In this document: positions 22,162-31,400 of the stretch, one piece after another | Numbering within the stretch: position 1 is the stretch's first letter | Layout of the letters: each line of letters begins with the position of its first letter | Virus record (IMG/VR): IMGVR_UViG_3300025759_000160 | Span: 1 to 46,223 of that record | Reading direction: 5' to 3' (one strand) | Source of the DNA: a virus | Length of the DNA: 46,223 nucleotides | The notes under the pieces: model-generated | The model's input: only the letters and a program-made list of their open reading frames with translations | What the model was told of the DNA's origin: nothing | Database searches by the model: none | Program-made: the position numbers and the translations under genes

Positions 22162-23625
22162 ATGAGTTTATCAGGAGGCGCTGTGCCGCCAAGTTTAAGA
22201 CCTATGCCTAGTCAGGTAACAGTTCAAGACAATTATATTGACTTTAACGATTTAGCTAACGGGCAATGGGCACAACAATATCTACCTGAGCTTTATGAAG
22301 CTGAAGTAGAAAGATATGGAAACAGAACATTAGGTGGTTTCTTAAGAATGGTTGGCGCTGAAATGCCAATGACATCAGATCAAGTGATTTGGTCTGAACA
22401 AAATAGATTACACGTAGCTTACGATGATGTTGCTATTGCTGCAAATGCTGGTGGTTTTCCAAAAGTTGATATTGTAATTACTCCAGGTGCTGGTAATCCA
22501 GCTACTTCAGGTATTAGAGTGGGTAATACTGTATTAGTTTCTGACAATGCTACTGGTTTAATAACTACTAAAGTTTTAATTACAGCACTTGCTAATCCAA
22601 ATGGTTATGAATTAGAAGGTCACGTATATGAGGCTGATAATTTATCTCAATTAATTGGAACAAATAGCTTATTCGTTTATGGTACTGAGTTTCCAAAAGG
22701 AAGTGAAGGAATGAATGGAGCTATCGAACCAAATGTAACTACTTTTACAAATTCTCCAATCATATTAAAAGACAACTACGAACTTAGTGGTTCTGACGCT
22801 GCTCAAATAGGATGGATTGAAGTTGCTACTGAAGATGGTACTTCTGGATACTTATGGTATTTAAAAGCTGAGGCTGAGACAAGATTAAGATTTGAAGATT
22901 ATCTTGAAATGTCAATGGTTGAAGGTGTTAAAAATGATAATGGTGGCGCTTTCGGAACTAACTTCGGACCTACTGGTGCTAACAACTCACAGATAAAAGG
23001 TACTGAAGGTTTATTTTCAGCTATAGAAGATAGAGGTAATATTTATTCTGGTTTCGCTGGTGCTGGTGCTCCAGGTTCAGGTGCATTAGGAGATTTCGAT
23101 GAGATCCTAAAACAATTAGATAAGCAAGGTGCTATTGAAGAGAACATGTTATTCTTGTCAAGACAAACAGCTCTAGACTTTGATGATATGATTGCTGCTG
23201 TTAACGGATCATACGCATCACTTGGTGCTGCTTCTTATGGTTTATTTGACAATGAAGCTGAAATGGCATTAAACTTTGGTTTTGCTGGTTTTAGAAGAGG
23301 TTCCTATGATTTTTACAAAACTGACTGGAAATACTTAAACGATGCTACAACAAGAGGATTAGACAATCAAATTGATGGTGTGATGATACCTGCTGGAACA
23401 TCTACAGTGTATGACCAAATGATGGGATCTAACATTAGAAGACCTTTCTTACATGTAAGATATAGAGCTTCTGAAACTGAAGATAGAAGATTTAAAGCTT
23501 GGATTACTGGATCTGTTGGTGGTGCTTACACTAGTGATTTAGATGTTTTAAGAGTTAACTTCTTATCTGAAAGATGTTTAGTTACTCAAGCTGCTAATAA
23601 CTTCGTGTTATTTAAAGGAGCTTAA
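22162..23625 (+). CDS. Major capsid protein (probable HK97 fold)
   Basis: 487 residues, first after the scaffold, followed by a strong terminator. The sequence has the soluble, Gly/Ala-rich composition of a major capsid protein. N-terminal FNDLANGQWAQQYLPELYEA, then EVERYGNRTLGGFLRMVG and MTSDQVIWSEQNRLHVAYD; C-terminal GTSTVYDQMMGSNIRRPF, TEDRRFKAWITGSVGGAY. HK97 fold is assumed from order and size; no pro-domain cleavage is evident. Codon use follows neighbours. Confidence 0.8.
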   Translation: MSLSGGAVPPSLRPMPSQVTVQDNYIDFNDLANGQWAQQYLPELYEAEVERYGNRTLGGFLRMVGAEMPMTSDQVIWSEQNRLHVAYDDVAIAANAGGFPKVDIVITPGAGNPATSGIRVGNTVLVSDNATGLITTKVLITALANPNGYELEGHVYEADNLSQLIGTNSLFVYGTEFPKGSEGMNGAIEPNVTTFTNSPIILKDNYELSGSDAAQIGWIEVATEDGTSGYLWYLKAEAETRLRFEDYLEMSMVEGVKNDNGGAFGTNFGPTGANNSQIKGTEGLFSAIEDRGNIYSGFAGAGAPGSGALGDFDEILKQLDKQGAIEENMLFLSRQTALDFDDMIAAVNGSYASLGAASYGLFDNEAEMALNFGFAGFRRGSYDFYKTDWKYLNDATTRGLDNQIDGVMIPAGTSTVYDQMMGSNIRRPFLHVRYRASETEDRRFKAWITGSVGGAYTSDLDVLRVNFLSERCLVTQAANNFVLFKGA

Positions 23626-23637
23626 TTATTATATAAC

Positions 23638-23660
23638 GCAGGGGGAAACCCCTGCTTTAT
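23638..23660 (+). terminator. Intrinsic terminator after the capsid gene
   Basis: A 7-bp G/C-rich stem GCAGGGG (23638-23644) pairs perfectly with CCCCTGC (23649-23655) across a GAAA tetraloop, followed by TTTATT. It lies 13 bases after the capsid stop and may raise capsid mRNA level and stability relative to downstream genes. Confidence 0.85.
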
Positions 23661-23684
23661 TAACATTTTAAATAACAAAAAATT

Positions 23685-24062
23685 ATGGCAAACATTTTAA
23701 AATTCCCAGGCTATGACCAAGGAGACGCTTTAGATGCTTACAATTATGTAAACGTTGATAAATATCTTGGAGTAACCGCTGATGGTGCTCCTGGTATTGA
23801 GAATGGAAGTTCTTTATTCATAAACTTAATAGTGCCTGGTTCAGAAGAGCGTATACAGAAAGTACTTTGGCAGATCGGGAAAGTGACATGGTCAGATGAA
23901 TTAGTAGATAAAGTAGATAAAGCTATTAGAGAAAACTCTAGAGTTCCAAACACCATATTGGATATGGAAGAGTTGATAAGTGGTATAGTATCTATAGACA
24001 ATCCTGGAAGTTGTGGATTAATTGATTTCTCCACTCCACTTCCAGCTGATGCAAAAAATTGA
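23685..24062 (+). CDS. Small capsid-accessory-like protein, 125 aa (paralogue 1)
   Basis: N-terminus MANILKFPGYDQ is close to MPNIIKFPLYNSG of the 24869 gene. A central strand region (NGSSLFINLIVPGSEERIQ) precedes a C-terminal helix with an asparagine-serine end (DKAIRENSRVPNTILDMEEL). It belongs to a run of four related small proteins behind the capsid gene, probably auxiliary capsid or head-decoration subunits. Function is inferred from position and kinship. Confidence 0.7.
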   Translation: MANILKFPGYDQGDALDAYNYVNVDKYLGVTADGAPGIENGSSLFINLIVPGSEERIQKVLWQIGKVTWSDELVDKVDKAIRENSRVPNTILDMEELISGIVSIDNPGSCGLIDFSTPLPADAKN

Positions 24063-24080
24063 TTCTAAAAAAAATATAAA

Positions 24081-24797
24081 ATGCAAAACTTAATAGAAAT
24101 AATACCAAAAGGATATACGATTCGAGCTAGAAGCTATAGTGACCCTGACATTCCAGGTTACTTTAACTATGTGTCTCCTAGTGAGGATTTATTACCTAAC
24201 GTTACGTCTCCAGCAGTTCAAGGAGTTGGAGGATCAGGATCTGGTGTAGAAATGATAGTTGAAACAGGCGCCGATTCACCTTCAGGACCAGAAGTAATAG
24301 AAATAGAAATAACAAAAACTGGTAGTGGCTATCAACCAGGAGACGTTATTACTTTTACTTTCACTTCAGGAATAACTAGTTCTGAATATGTAGTTGAAGT
24401 TACAATACCTTCAATTGGAGGAAATGCTGATGATTTCCTTCACAATTCTAATAACTACATTACTCAACAACCTAAAAAATGCAATATAGATGCTAGTTTA
24501 ATTACTGGAATTTATAGGACTGATTGGTTTGAAGTAAGTGATCAATACCCATATTTTACTATACTAACAAACCTGCAAAGCGCTGGCGCTGATAAGTATA
24601 TGGCGTATAGGTTTTTAATTACTGGACTTGACTTAAGTACCTCACAAGGAGCTAAAAGAGCTAGAAGATCTATTTTGCAAGCTACAGAAGCTTTAAGAGA
24701 TGCTTGGCAAAGTCCTAATTCAAAACCTATTTTACTTAATGATTACATATCAGATTCTAGTTTTGGAATTGGTAATGTATTCTTAGTAGAAGTTTAA
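24081..24797 (+). CDS. Capsid-accessory-like protein, 238 aa (paralogue 2)
   Basis: The longest of the four related genes. Residues 45-115 are a Gly/Ser-rich beta insertion (VEMIVETGADSPSG, ITKTGSGYQPGDVITFTFT) that resembles a repeat module of surface-exposed phage proteins. The C-terminal 100 residues return to the family pattern (TDWFEVSDQYPYFTILTNLQ, RRSILQATEALRDAWQSPNS). The extra domain suggests it projects from the head. A rho-independent terminator follows. Confidence 0.65.
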   Translation: MQNLIEIIPKGYTIRARSYSDPDIPGYFNYVSPSEDLLPNVTSPAVQGVGGSGSGVEMIVETGADSPSGPEVIEIEITKTGSGYQPGDVITFTFTSGITSSEYVVEVTIPSIGGNADDFLHNSNNYITQQPKKCNIDASLITGIYRTDWFEVSDQYPYFTILTNLQSAGADKYMAYRFLITGLDLSTSQGAKRARRSILQATEALRDAWQSPNSKPILLNDYISDSSFGIGNVFLVEV

Positions 24798-24829
24798 CTA
24801 GAATTTAGTTTAAAAACAAAAATAAACAT

Positions 24830-24856
24830 AAGACCTCGTCAAACGGGGTCTTTTCT
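24830..24856 (+). terminator. Intrinsic terminator
   Basis: AAGACCTCG (24830-24838) pairs with CGGGGTCTT (24844-24852), 9 bp with one T-G wobble, around a 5-base loop, then TTTTCT. It follows the 24081-24797 gene. Confidence 0.8.
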
Positions 24857-24868
24857 AAAAATTAAAAC

Positions 24869-25276
24869 ATGCCAAATATTATTAAATTTCCATTGTATAA
24901 TAGTGGAGTTACATTACTTGATCCTAAATATTGTTTTGTAAACGTAGATGGATTATTCGACGTTATTCAATATGTACAATTATTCGGTGACAGTGATGTT
25001 CGTGTTGGTTTTGAGTTTGTGTATTTAAAAGATTGGGGAGGTTTATCTGTACCTGATAGACATTTATCTGTTAAGTTACTTTATCAAGGTGTAGATCTTC
25101 AAGTATCTGACTGGGATGTTGAGATAAAAAGATTAAAAAAACTTATAAAAAACTCTAGTGCTAGAACTAACTCTCAACCAAAGTTTTATCTATTAGATAA
25201 TGATAATTCTACAGAAGAACCTTTTATACATCATGTTTTTACAACGTATGGAAGTGTTTGGTTACCACCAGCATAA
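24869..25276 (+). CDS. Capsid-accessory-like protein, 135 aa (paralogue 3)
   Basis: It opens MPNIIKFPLYNSGVTLLDPK, matching paralogue 1. The middle is beta-rich (RVGFEFVYLKDWGG, LSVKLLYQGVDLQVSDWDVE) and a C-terminal helix ends IKRLKKLIKNSSARTNSQP, the shared helix-then-asparagine-serine end. It lies just after a terminator, so it needs read-through or its own promoter. Probably part of the head surface set. Confidence 0.65.
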   Translation: MPNIIKFPLYNSGVTLLDPKYCFVNVDGLFDVIQYVQLFGDSDVRVGFEFVYLKDWGGLSVPDRHLSVKLLYQGVDLQVSDWDVEIKRLKKLIKNSSARTNSQPKFYLLDNDNSTEEPFIHHVFTTYGSVWLPPA

Positions 25277-25294
25277 ACTATTAAAAAATAAAAT

Positions 25295-25648
25295 ATGTCA
25301 AACTACTTATTTGCTTACGATAATTTTAGTGAAACTGAAAGAGCTATTCCTGTTGATGATGTTATATGTGTATTTCCGGTAATTGGATTCAATAAAGGTG
25401 AACAAACGTGTGATATATATCACAAACAGTTATCCAGTACAATTACTGAAAATGACCAAACAACATATTATTTAACAAGAACTAGACTTTTTATCAAAAA
25501 ATACTCTGGCACAGTAGAGAATTGGGCTGCAGAAGTGAGTGAAGCTGTTGCAAAAGCTATTGCAAGTCCAAACTCTAGAATTGAATTTAAATCTAGAGAA
25601 CCTGGAGCTACTCTGGATATTAGACAGCCTTATCCAGAACAATTATAA
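25295..25648 (+). CDS. Capsid-accessory-like protein, 117 aa (paralogue 4)
   Basis: Sequence SNYLFAYDNFSETERAIPVD, then a beta middle (NDQTTYYLTRTRLFIKKY) and the family's terminal helix WAAEVSEAVAKAIASPNSRI. The most diverged N-terminus of the four. It is separated by only 18 bases from paralogue 3 and precedes the 25688 gene, so it is probably co-transcribed with both. Structural role inferred. Confidence 0.65.
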   Translation: MSNYLFAYDNFSETERAIPVDDVICVFPVIGFNKGEQTCDIYHKQLSSTITENDQTTYYLTRTRLFIKKYSGTVENWAAEVSEAVAKAIASPNSRIEFKSREPGATLDIRQPYPEQL

Positions 25649-25687
25649 ATAAAAACAAAAAAATAAATTATTATATTATATTAAATT

Positions 25688-26449
25688 ATGGAAACAAAAC
25701 AAAAACAAAATAAAAAAACTTGGGAATACAAGGATAGAAACTATTATTTAATAGGTAATAAAACACCTTTAACATATACAATACCAACTAAACATTCTAG
25801 CAGATATCCATTAGTTTGTTTCGATGAAGACTTAGGTTATGAGAGAGAATTAAGATATGCTACTAATCAAAGTTCTATATATGTTGACGAACAAGAAGGA
25901 CAAGTGACTTTAAAACATGTTATATTTAACAAAGGTCATTTATTTGTACCAAAAGAAAAAAGAAATCTACAGGAGTTTTTAGATAAACACCCTCACAATG
26001 GTGTTATATTTAAAATGTATGATCCAGTTATACAGGCGGAAGATGAATATGAAAATTTAGAATACGAAGTAGCTGCTTTGAATCTGGCTTATGAAATGGA
26101 CATTGACCAAGCTGAAGCTATACTAAGAGTTGAGAAAGGTACTTCAGTGAATAGTTTAAGTTCTAAAGAATTAAGAAGAGATTTATTGTTATTTGCTAAA
26201 TCTGATCCTAAATTATTTATAAACTTATCAGAAGATGAAAATGTAGTTCTTAGAAACTTTGGTATCAATGCTGTAGAAGCAAATATATTAAAGCTAGATG
26301 CTAACAATAAAATCTTTTCGTGGGCTAGTAATGGAAGAAAGTTAATGACAGTTCCATTTGACGAACATCCATATACTGCTCTAGCTTCTTGGTTTAAAAC
26401 TGATGAAGGTATAGAAGTATATAAATCTATAGAGAAAAAACTAAAATAA
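25688..26449 (+). CDS. Structural/head-completion-like protein, 253 aa
   Basis: The N-terminus YKDRNYYLIGNKTPLTYTIP and the block GYERELRYATNQSSIYVDEQ resemble a protein found between capsid and tail genes of related phages, from memory. The helical middle (EYEVAALNLAYEMDIDQAEA) and C-terminal SWFKTDEGIEVYKSIEKKL follow. No enzymatic motif. A terminator follows directly, so it closes a transcription segment. Role inferred as head or neck component. Confidence 0.6.
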   Translation: METKQKQNKKTWEYKDRNYYLIGNKTPLTYTIPTKHSSRYPLVCFDEDLGYERELRYATNQSSIYVDEQEGQVTLKHVIFNKGHLFVPKEKRNLQEFLDKHPHNGVIFKMYDPVIQAEDEYENLEYEVAALNLAYEMDIDQAEAILRVEKGTSVNSLSSKELRRDLLLFAKSDPKLFINLSEDENVVLRNFGINAVEANILKLDANNKIFSWASNGRKLMTVPFDEHPYTALASWFKTDEGIEVYKSIEKKLK

Positions 26450-26467
26450 CAAGTGATTATAATCATG

Positions 26468-26494
26468 AAGGGCTGCAAACTGTAGCCCTTTTTT
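26468..26494 (+). terminator. Intrinsic terminator
   Basis: AAGGGCT (26468-26474) pairs with AGCCCTT (26484-26490), extendable by a G-T and a C-G pair, with a five-base loop, followed by TTTT. It lies between the 25688 and 26507 genes. Confidence 0.85.
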
Positions 26495-26506
26495 AAAGTA
26501 ATTTAT

Positions 26507-27247
26507 ATGGCTAACATAAGTGTAGATACAGTATATAAAACAGTATTAAGTATTCTTAATAAAGAACAGAGAGGTTATTTAACACCTTATGAGTTTAACC
26601 AAATAGCAACTCAAGTACAGTTAGAAATATTTGAAAGTTACTTTGAAAATTTAAACCAGCAACTTAGAGCTGGGGAAAATGCTAGTGAATATGCTAATAG
26701 AATTAAATTACTACAAGAGAAAATTTCTAGGTTTGAAACTGAAGAAAATATAGAAGTTGTACTTTCACAAAAAGTTGGTGTAGGAGACTTAACAACACTT
26801 TCAGAAAAGGTTCATAGATTAGGAACTATACATTTTAACAACTTGTCGTACACGCCTGTAGAAATAGAGCAAGTAACAAAACATGAATTTAATTTAAATA
26901 GAAGATCTAAACTTACAGCTCCTTCTTTAGATTGGCCTATATATTACAAGGAAGGTCAAGATATAAAAATATTACCAGCTGAATCATCTACCGTAGGAGA
27001 TGGTAAATACACTGTAGAATACGTTAGAAAACCTAAAGACGTGTTTTGGAATTATACACTAGGAACTGTTGGACAATACATCCATGACCCAGCATCGCCT
27101 AACCAAAACTTTGAAATAGATGACACTGATCAAACAGAATTAGTATTAAAAATATTAATGTACGCAGGTGTAGTTATAAGAGATCAAGAGATAATACAAG
27201 CTGCTACTAGTGCTGCTGTTCAAAAAGATCAATTACAAGCAAGTTAA
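26507..27247 (+). CDS. Head-tail adaptor-like protein, 246 aa
   Basis: A mainly helical N-terminus (DTVYKTVLSILNKEQRGYLT, NQIATQVQLEIFESYFENL) is followed by a beta middle (DIKILPAESSTVGDGKYTVE) and a final helix (TELVLKILMYAGVVIRDQEI). The helical-then-strand layout, and position between capsid-accessory and stabilisation genes, fit an adaptor/ring protein of a short-tailed phage. Family assignment is by analogy, not by a strong motif. Confidence 0.6.
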   Translation: MANISVDTVYKTVLSILNKEQRGYLTPYEFNQIATQVQLEIFESYFENLNQQLRAGENASEYANRIKLLQEKISRFETEENIEVVLSQKVGVGDLTTLSEKVHRLGTIHFNNLSYTPVEIEQVTKHEFNLNRRSKLTAPSLDWPIYYKEGQDIKILPAESSTVGDGKYTVEYVRKPKDVFWNYTLGTVGQYIHDPASPNQNFEIDDTDQTELVLKILMYAGVVIRDQEIIQAATSAAVQKDQLQAS

Positions 27248-27253
27248 TAAATT

Positions 27254-28447
27254 ATGGGATTAATTAAAGAAACAAACGCAGCTTACTATTCAGGTCAACT
27301 AGTTATAAAAGCTGACTCTCCAACTGTTTATACTTTTGGAAACACAAAAACAAGTGACAGTGGTTTCAATACTGAGTTAGTTAGTGCTTATGATGGTTCT
27401 ATGTCTCAAATAGGACCTTTATCTAATTACACATTAATAAATTTAACAACTGGTGTTACATTTCCTGAACAAGAAACAGGTGTTGGTAATCCAAGTACTA
27501 ATGAGCTAGTTTTAGCGCCAGGTGCAACTACAGTTGTCAATGTAGGTGATTTTATTTTATGTCAATTAAAAGAAAACACTATTGATCAAAACTATGGTAA
27601 TTATAGTTACATATCTCTTAATGATATAATAGATAATTTTATGGTTGCTTATACAGGGCAAGATCAAATACTAACAAGTGTTAAAAGATCTCAAGTGTTA
27701 TTTCACGCTAAAAGAAGTATACAAGAATTTTCTTATGACACTTTTCCAGTCATGAAGTCTCAAGAATTAACAATACCTCCTAGTCTATCTTTACCTTTAC
27801 CACAAGATTACGTTAACTACGTTAAAATCTCCTGTGTGGATTCTAACGGTGTATTACACACTATAAATCCTTTATATGGTTTAAGTACTAATCCTACAGA
27901 ACTGCCTATACAAGATTCTAAAGGTATACCTACACAAAACTCTTTTGGTTATAACAATGAAGCTCAACAATCAAAAACAGAGGAAAGATGGAAAAGCGCA
28001 AACGATAATGATATAACTGGAAATTACGATCCTTTCGAAAATCAAGGAGTTTATGATTATGTATGGTGGAAGCAGGCTTACGGTCAAAGATATGGTTTAG
28101 ATCCTGAAGTTAGTAATATAAATGGTTGGTTTAGTATTAATCAGAGAACAGGTTCAATATCTTTCTCAAGCGATTTAACAGATAAACTAGTTGTTGTTAA
28201 ATATATATCTGATGGTTTAGCTTACGACAATGATATGAAAGTGCCTAAGATGGCTGAAGAAGCTATGTATATGTCTATGATGTATAATATAATAGCATCA
28301 AGAAGAGATGTTGATGGAGGTACAAAAGCTTTTTACAAAAGAGAAAAATACGTTAAAACAAGAAATGCTAAAATAAGATTGCAAAACCTCAAGTTAGATG
28401 AGATAGTTCAAGTGTTTAGAGGTCAATCTAAATGGATTAAACATTAA
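27254..28447 (+). CDS. Tail/neck tubular-type protein, 397 aa
   Basis: Starts with a beta domain (LVIKADSPTVYTFGNT), then the helical block DIIDNFMVAYTGQDQILTSV and VLFHAKRSIQEFSYDTFPVM, then PPSLSLPLPQDYVNYVKIS and a C-terminal helix (KMAEEAMYMSMMYNIIASRR). This pattern is shared by structural proteins next to the nozzle gene of related marine phages, like the P22 gp4 or T7 gp11 adaptor functional slot. It begins 6 bases after its neighbour. Role inferred. Confidence 0.6.
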   Translation: MGLIKETNAAYYSGQLVIKADSPTVYTFGNTKTSDSGFNTELVSAYDGSMSQIGPLSNYTLINLTTGVTFPEQETGVGNPSTNELVLAPGATTVVNVGDFILCQLKENTIDQNYGNYSYISLNDIIDNFMVAYTGQDQILTSVKRSQVLFHAKRSIQEFSYDTFPVMKSQELTIPPSLSLPLPQDYVNYVKISCVDSNGVLHTINPLYGLSTNPTELPIQDSKGIPTQNSFGYNNEAQQSKTEERWKSANDNDITGNYDPFENQGVYDYVWWKQAYGQRYGLDPEVSNINGWFSINQRTGSISFSSDLTDKLVVVKYISDGLAYDNDMKVPKMAEEAMYMSMMYNIIASRRDVDGGTKAFYKREKYVKTRNAKIRLQNLKLDEIVQVFRGQSKWIKH

Positions 28448-28451
28448 TTAA

Positions 28452-31400
28452 ATGGCAAGAAAATCTAATCATACTTTTGTCCAATCTAAAATGAATAAAG
28501 ATTTGGACGCTAGATTATTAAACGCTGGTGAATATAGAGACGGTGTTAACGTATCTGTTAGTAGATCAGAGTCAGATGATGTTGGTGCACTTGAAAATAT
28601 ACTTGGTAACGAGTTTTTAAGCGACTTAAACAAAAACACACAATACCCAGTTGAAGCTATAGGTTGGTGTATAGATGTTTCAAACGACAGAGTATTTGTT
28701 TTTGTTACTGACTACCAAGATAATTCTTTAGACAAAATTTCTAACAACGCTCCTTTCAGTAGTTACCACGCTATAGTACACTTTGATATAAAAACAAAAG
28801 TTTCTACTACTATAGTTTCAGGTTATTTCCTTAACTTTTCTATAAATAGTAAGATAAATGATTCTAATTTGATAGAGAGTTTATTGTTCTGGACGGATAA
28901 TAGAAATCAACCTAGAAAAATAAATGTAGAAACAGCCATAGCCGATAATAACTACTATTATAATGAAGATCACATTTCAGTTGCAAAGTATTATCCTTAC
29001 AAAGCTTTAGATCTTACAGATAAAATATCATTAGACATAGACCCTAACGGAGTTGATAATCAAGTTTTTCTAGTTAGTAGAGATATAGGAACGAACGGAG
29101 CTATAAAAGGTTACGAATCTATATATCCTTATTTCGTTTGTGAAAACGATAATTTACCAAATGATATAATTAATAAACTTAAAAATAATATAGGTTTAAA
29201 AGGTTATGTAGAAAGATTAAATGTATATGGCGATATTCAAAGATGGGAGTTTAGACTAGCTTGGTTCCAAAAAGATGGAGAAGAGTCTTATTTAGGCACT
29301 CAATCTCCTGAGAGACTACCTAGTGGATGGAATGGAAAATATATTATATTTGTAGATAGAGATTTTGATAATGGCTTATTTCAAGTTTATGATGATTACG
29401 CTGCGAAACCTGAAAAATATAATATGTATTTTGTAGAAGAAACTGAAAAAAATGTTTCTTCTCCTTGGGTAAAAGGTAATGCTCTTAAACTTCAAGCTGA
29501 TCAAATAACTTTATCAACTGTTGGAACTCTTTTTAATTGGACAGGTGTGAGTGATAGTAATAACCCTTATTTATCAACTCTTCACTTATATGGTACTAGA
29601 AGTACAAATAAACAAGTGTATGATGAATATAATACTGGATCATCGCTTGAAGCACCTACGTTTTGTATAGAAAATGGATTTCCTAACAATACAGGTGGTG
29701 CTGAAAATATATATCCAAGAGTAAACCATCCTAAATTAAATCAAAATAACATATATGTAATAACTAAAATTGTAACAATTAATGGTATAGCGTCTGGTTT
29801 TCATGTTCAACAATTAAACTCTATTAATAATTCAAATGGTTTAATAGACGTTAATCTAACAAGTGTGTTAAGCCCAGGTGATATATTAACTGTTGAGTTA
29901 CCTAATAAATATTATTCAAGTGATTTTCCTGGTGATCCTGTTTTTTTAGAAGACAAATTTATAAGATTTGCTTATAGGTTTAAATTTGATGATGGTGAAT
30001 ATTCTATAATATCTCCATTTACTCAAGAAATTTTTATACCAAAACAAGAAGGTTACTTTTTATCAGAAATAAATAATTCACCTTTAGATGTAACAAATTT
30101 TAATAAATATAGATTTCAAATCCAAGAAGCTGGTGAAAACACTGAAGTTGATTGGTTTGTTAATAAGATTACTAGTGTTAATCTTAAAGTGCCTTTAGAA
30201 TTTAAAGCTAAAGAAACAAAAGATAAATTAAAAGTACAAGAAATAGATATTTTATATAAGGAATCAGATGGTATAGCATTAAAAGTTGTTAAAACATTGG
30301 ACATAGATGAATATAGTGATGATGAAAACTATTTCATAAGCTACGAGTATAACAGTGAAAAGCCAATAAAAACAGTAAGAAGTTCTGAAATAACTAGAGT
30401 TTATGATAATGTTCCTGTTAGAGCTAAGACTCAATCAACTTCTGGTAATAGAATAATATATGGCAACTTTTATGATAGGCATACTTCTCCTATTTCTTTA
30501 GACTTTTCAGTTGGCGTAGGATCTAAATACACTTTATCTTTTCCAAAAACTACTAATAGTGATATAAAATACCCAAACCATACGTTAAAACAAAATAGAA
30601 ATTATCAAGTAGGCATAATACTTTCTGATAGATATGGTAGATCTACAGATGTTATATTGAGTAAAAATATTGAAACATCAAAAACATTTATTTCATCACA
30701 ACCTTATAGTAATAATCAAATAACTTTTGGTAATTCTACTGTATATAACCCTTATTTTGATGATGTAAATCATTTAAAAAAATCTAATAATACAGATAAT
30801 TATTTAACTCAAAACCCAACGGGTGGTTTAGAGGCTAATTATGATGTAACAAGCATAAAACAAACTTTAGCACCTAGAGCAGGTATAATAGATTGGCCAG
30901 GAGATTCATTAAAAATAAAGTTTGAAGAACTAATTCCAGATGAAATAAATCTAAGTGGATACCCGGGTTTATATACCTCACCTATAGTTAGAAGTAATTC
31001 ATCTAATTTAAACAATAGTAGATTTACTGTGGTAGAGATAGTAGATCCAACTGATCCAGATATTGGTATATATGAAAAGTGGAAAGTAGATTTTGTCTCA
31101 TCAGGACCTAATGATCAATATAAACCTGGTCAAATTTTACAATGGACTGTATACCCTGACGATACTATACAGTATGCTACCATAGTTAGTGTTGAATTAA
31201 CTAGTATTTCTGAAGGATATATTGAAGTAGTTGGTGATTATACTAATCCACACCTTCCACCTCAATCACCAACAGCACCAGATGCTAGCGTTATAACTGC
31301 TTATGACTCTTTAAATAGTTTAGGTTTTTATAGTTACAGGTTTGTAGTTAAACAAAATGAACAAAGCTATTACAATGTATATCTTCCTAGTTTGCTACAA

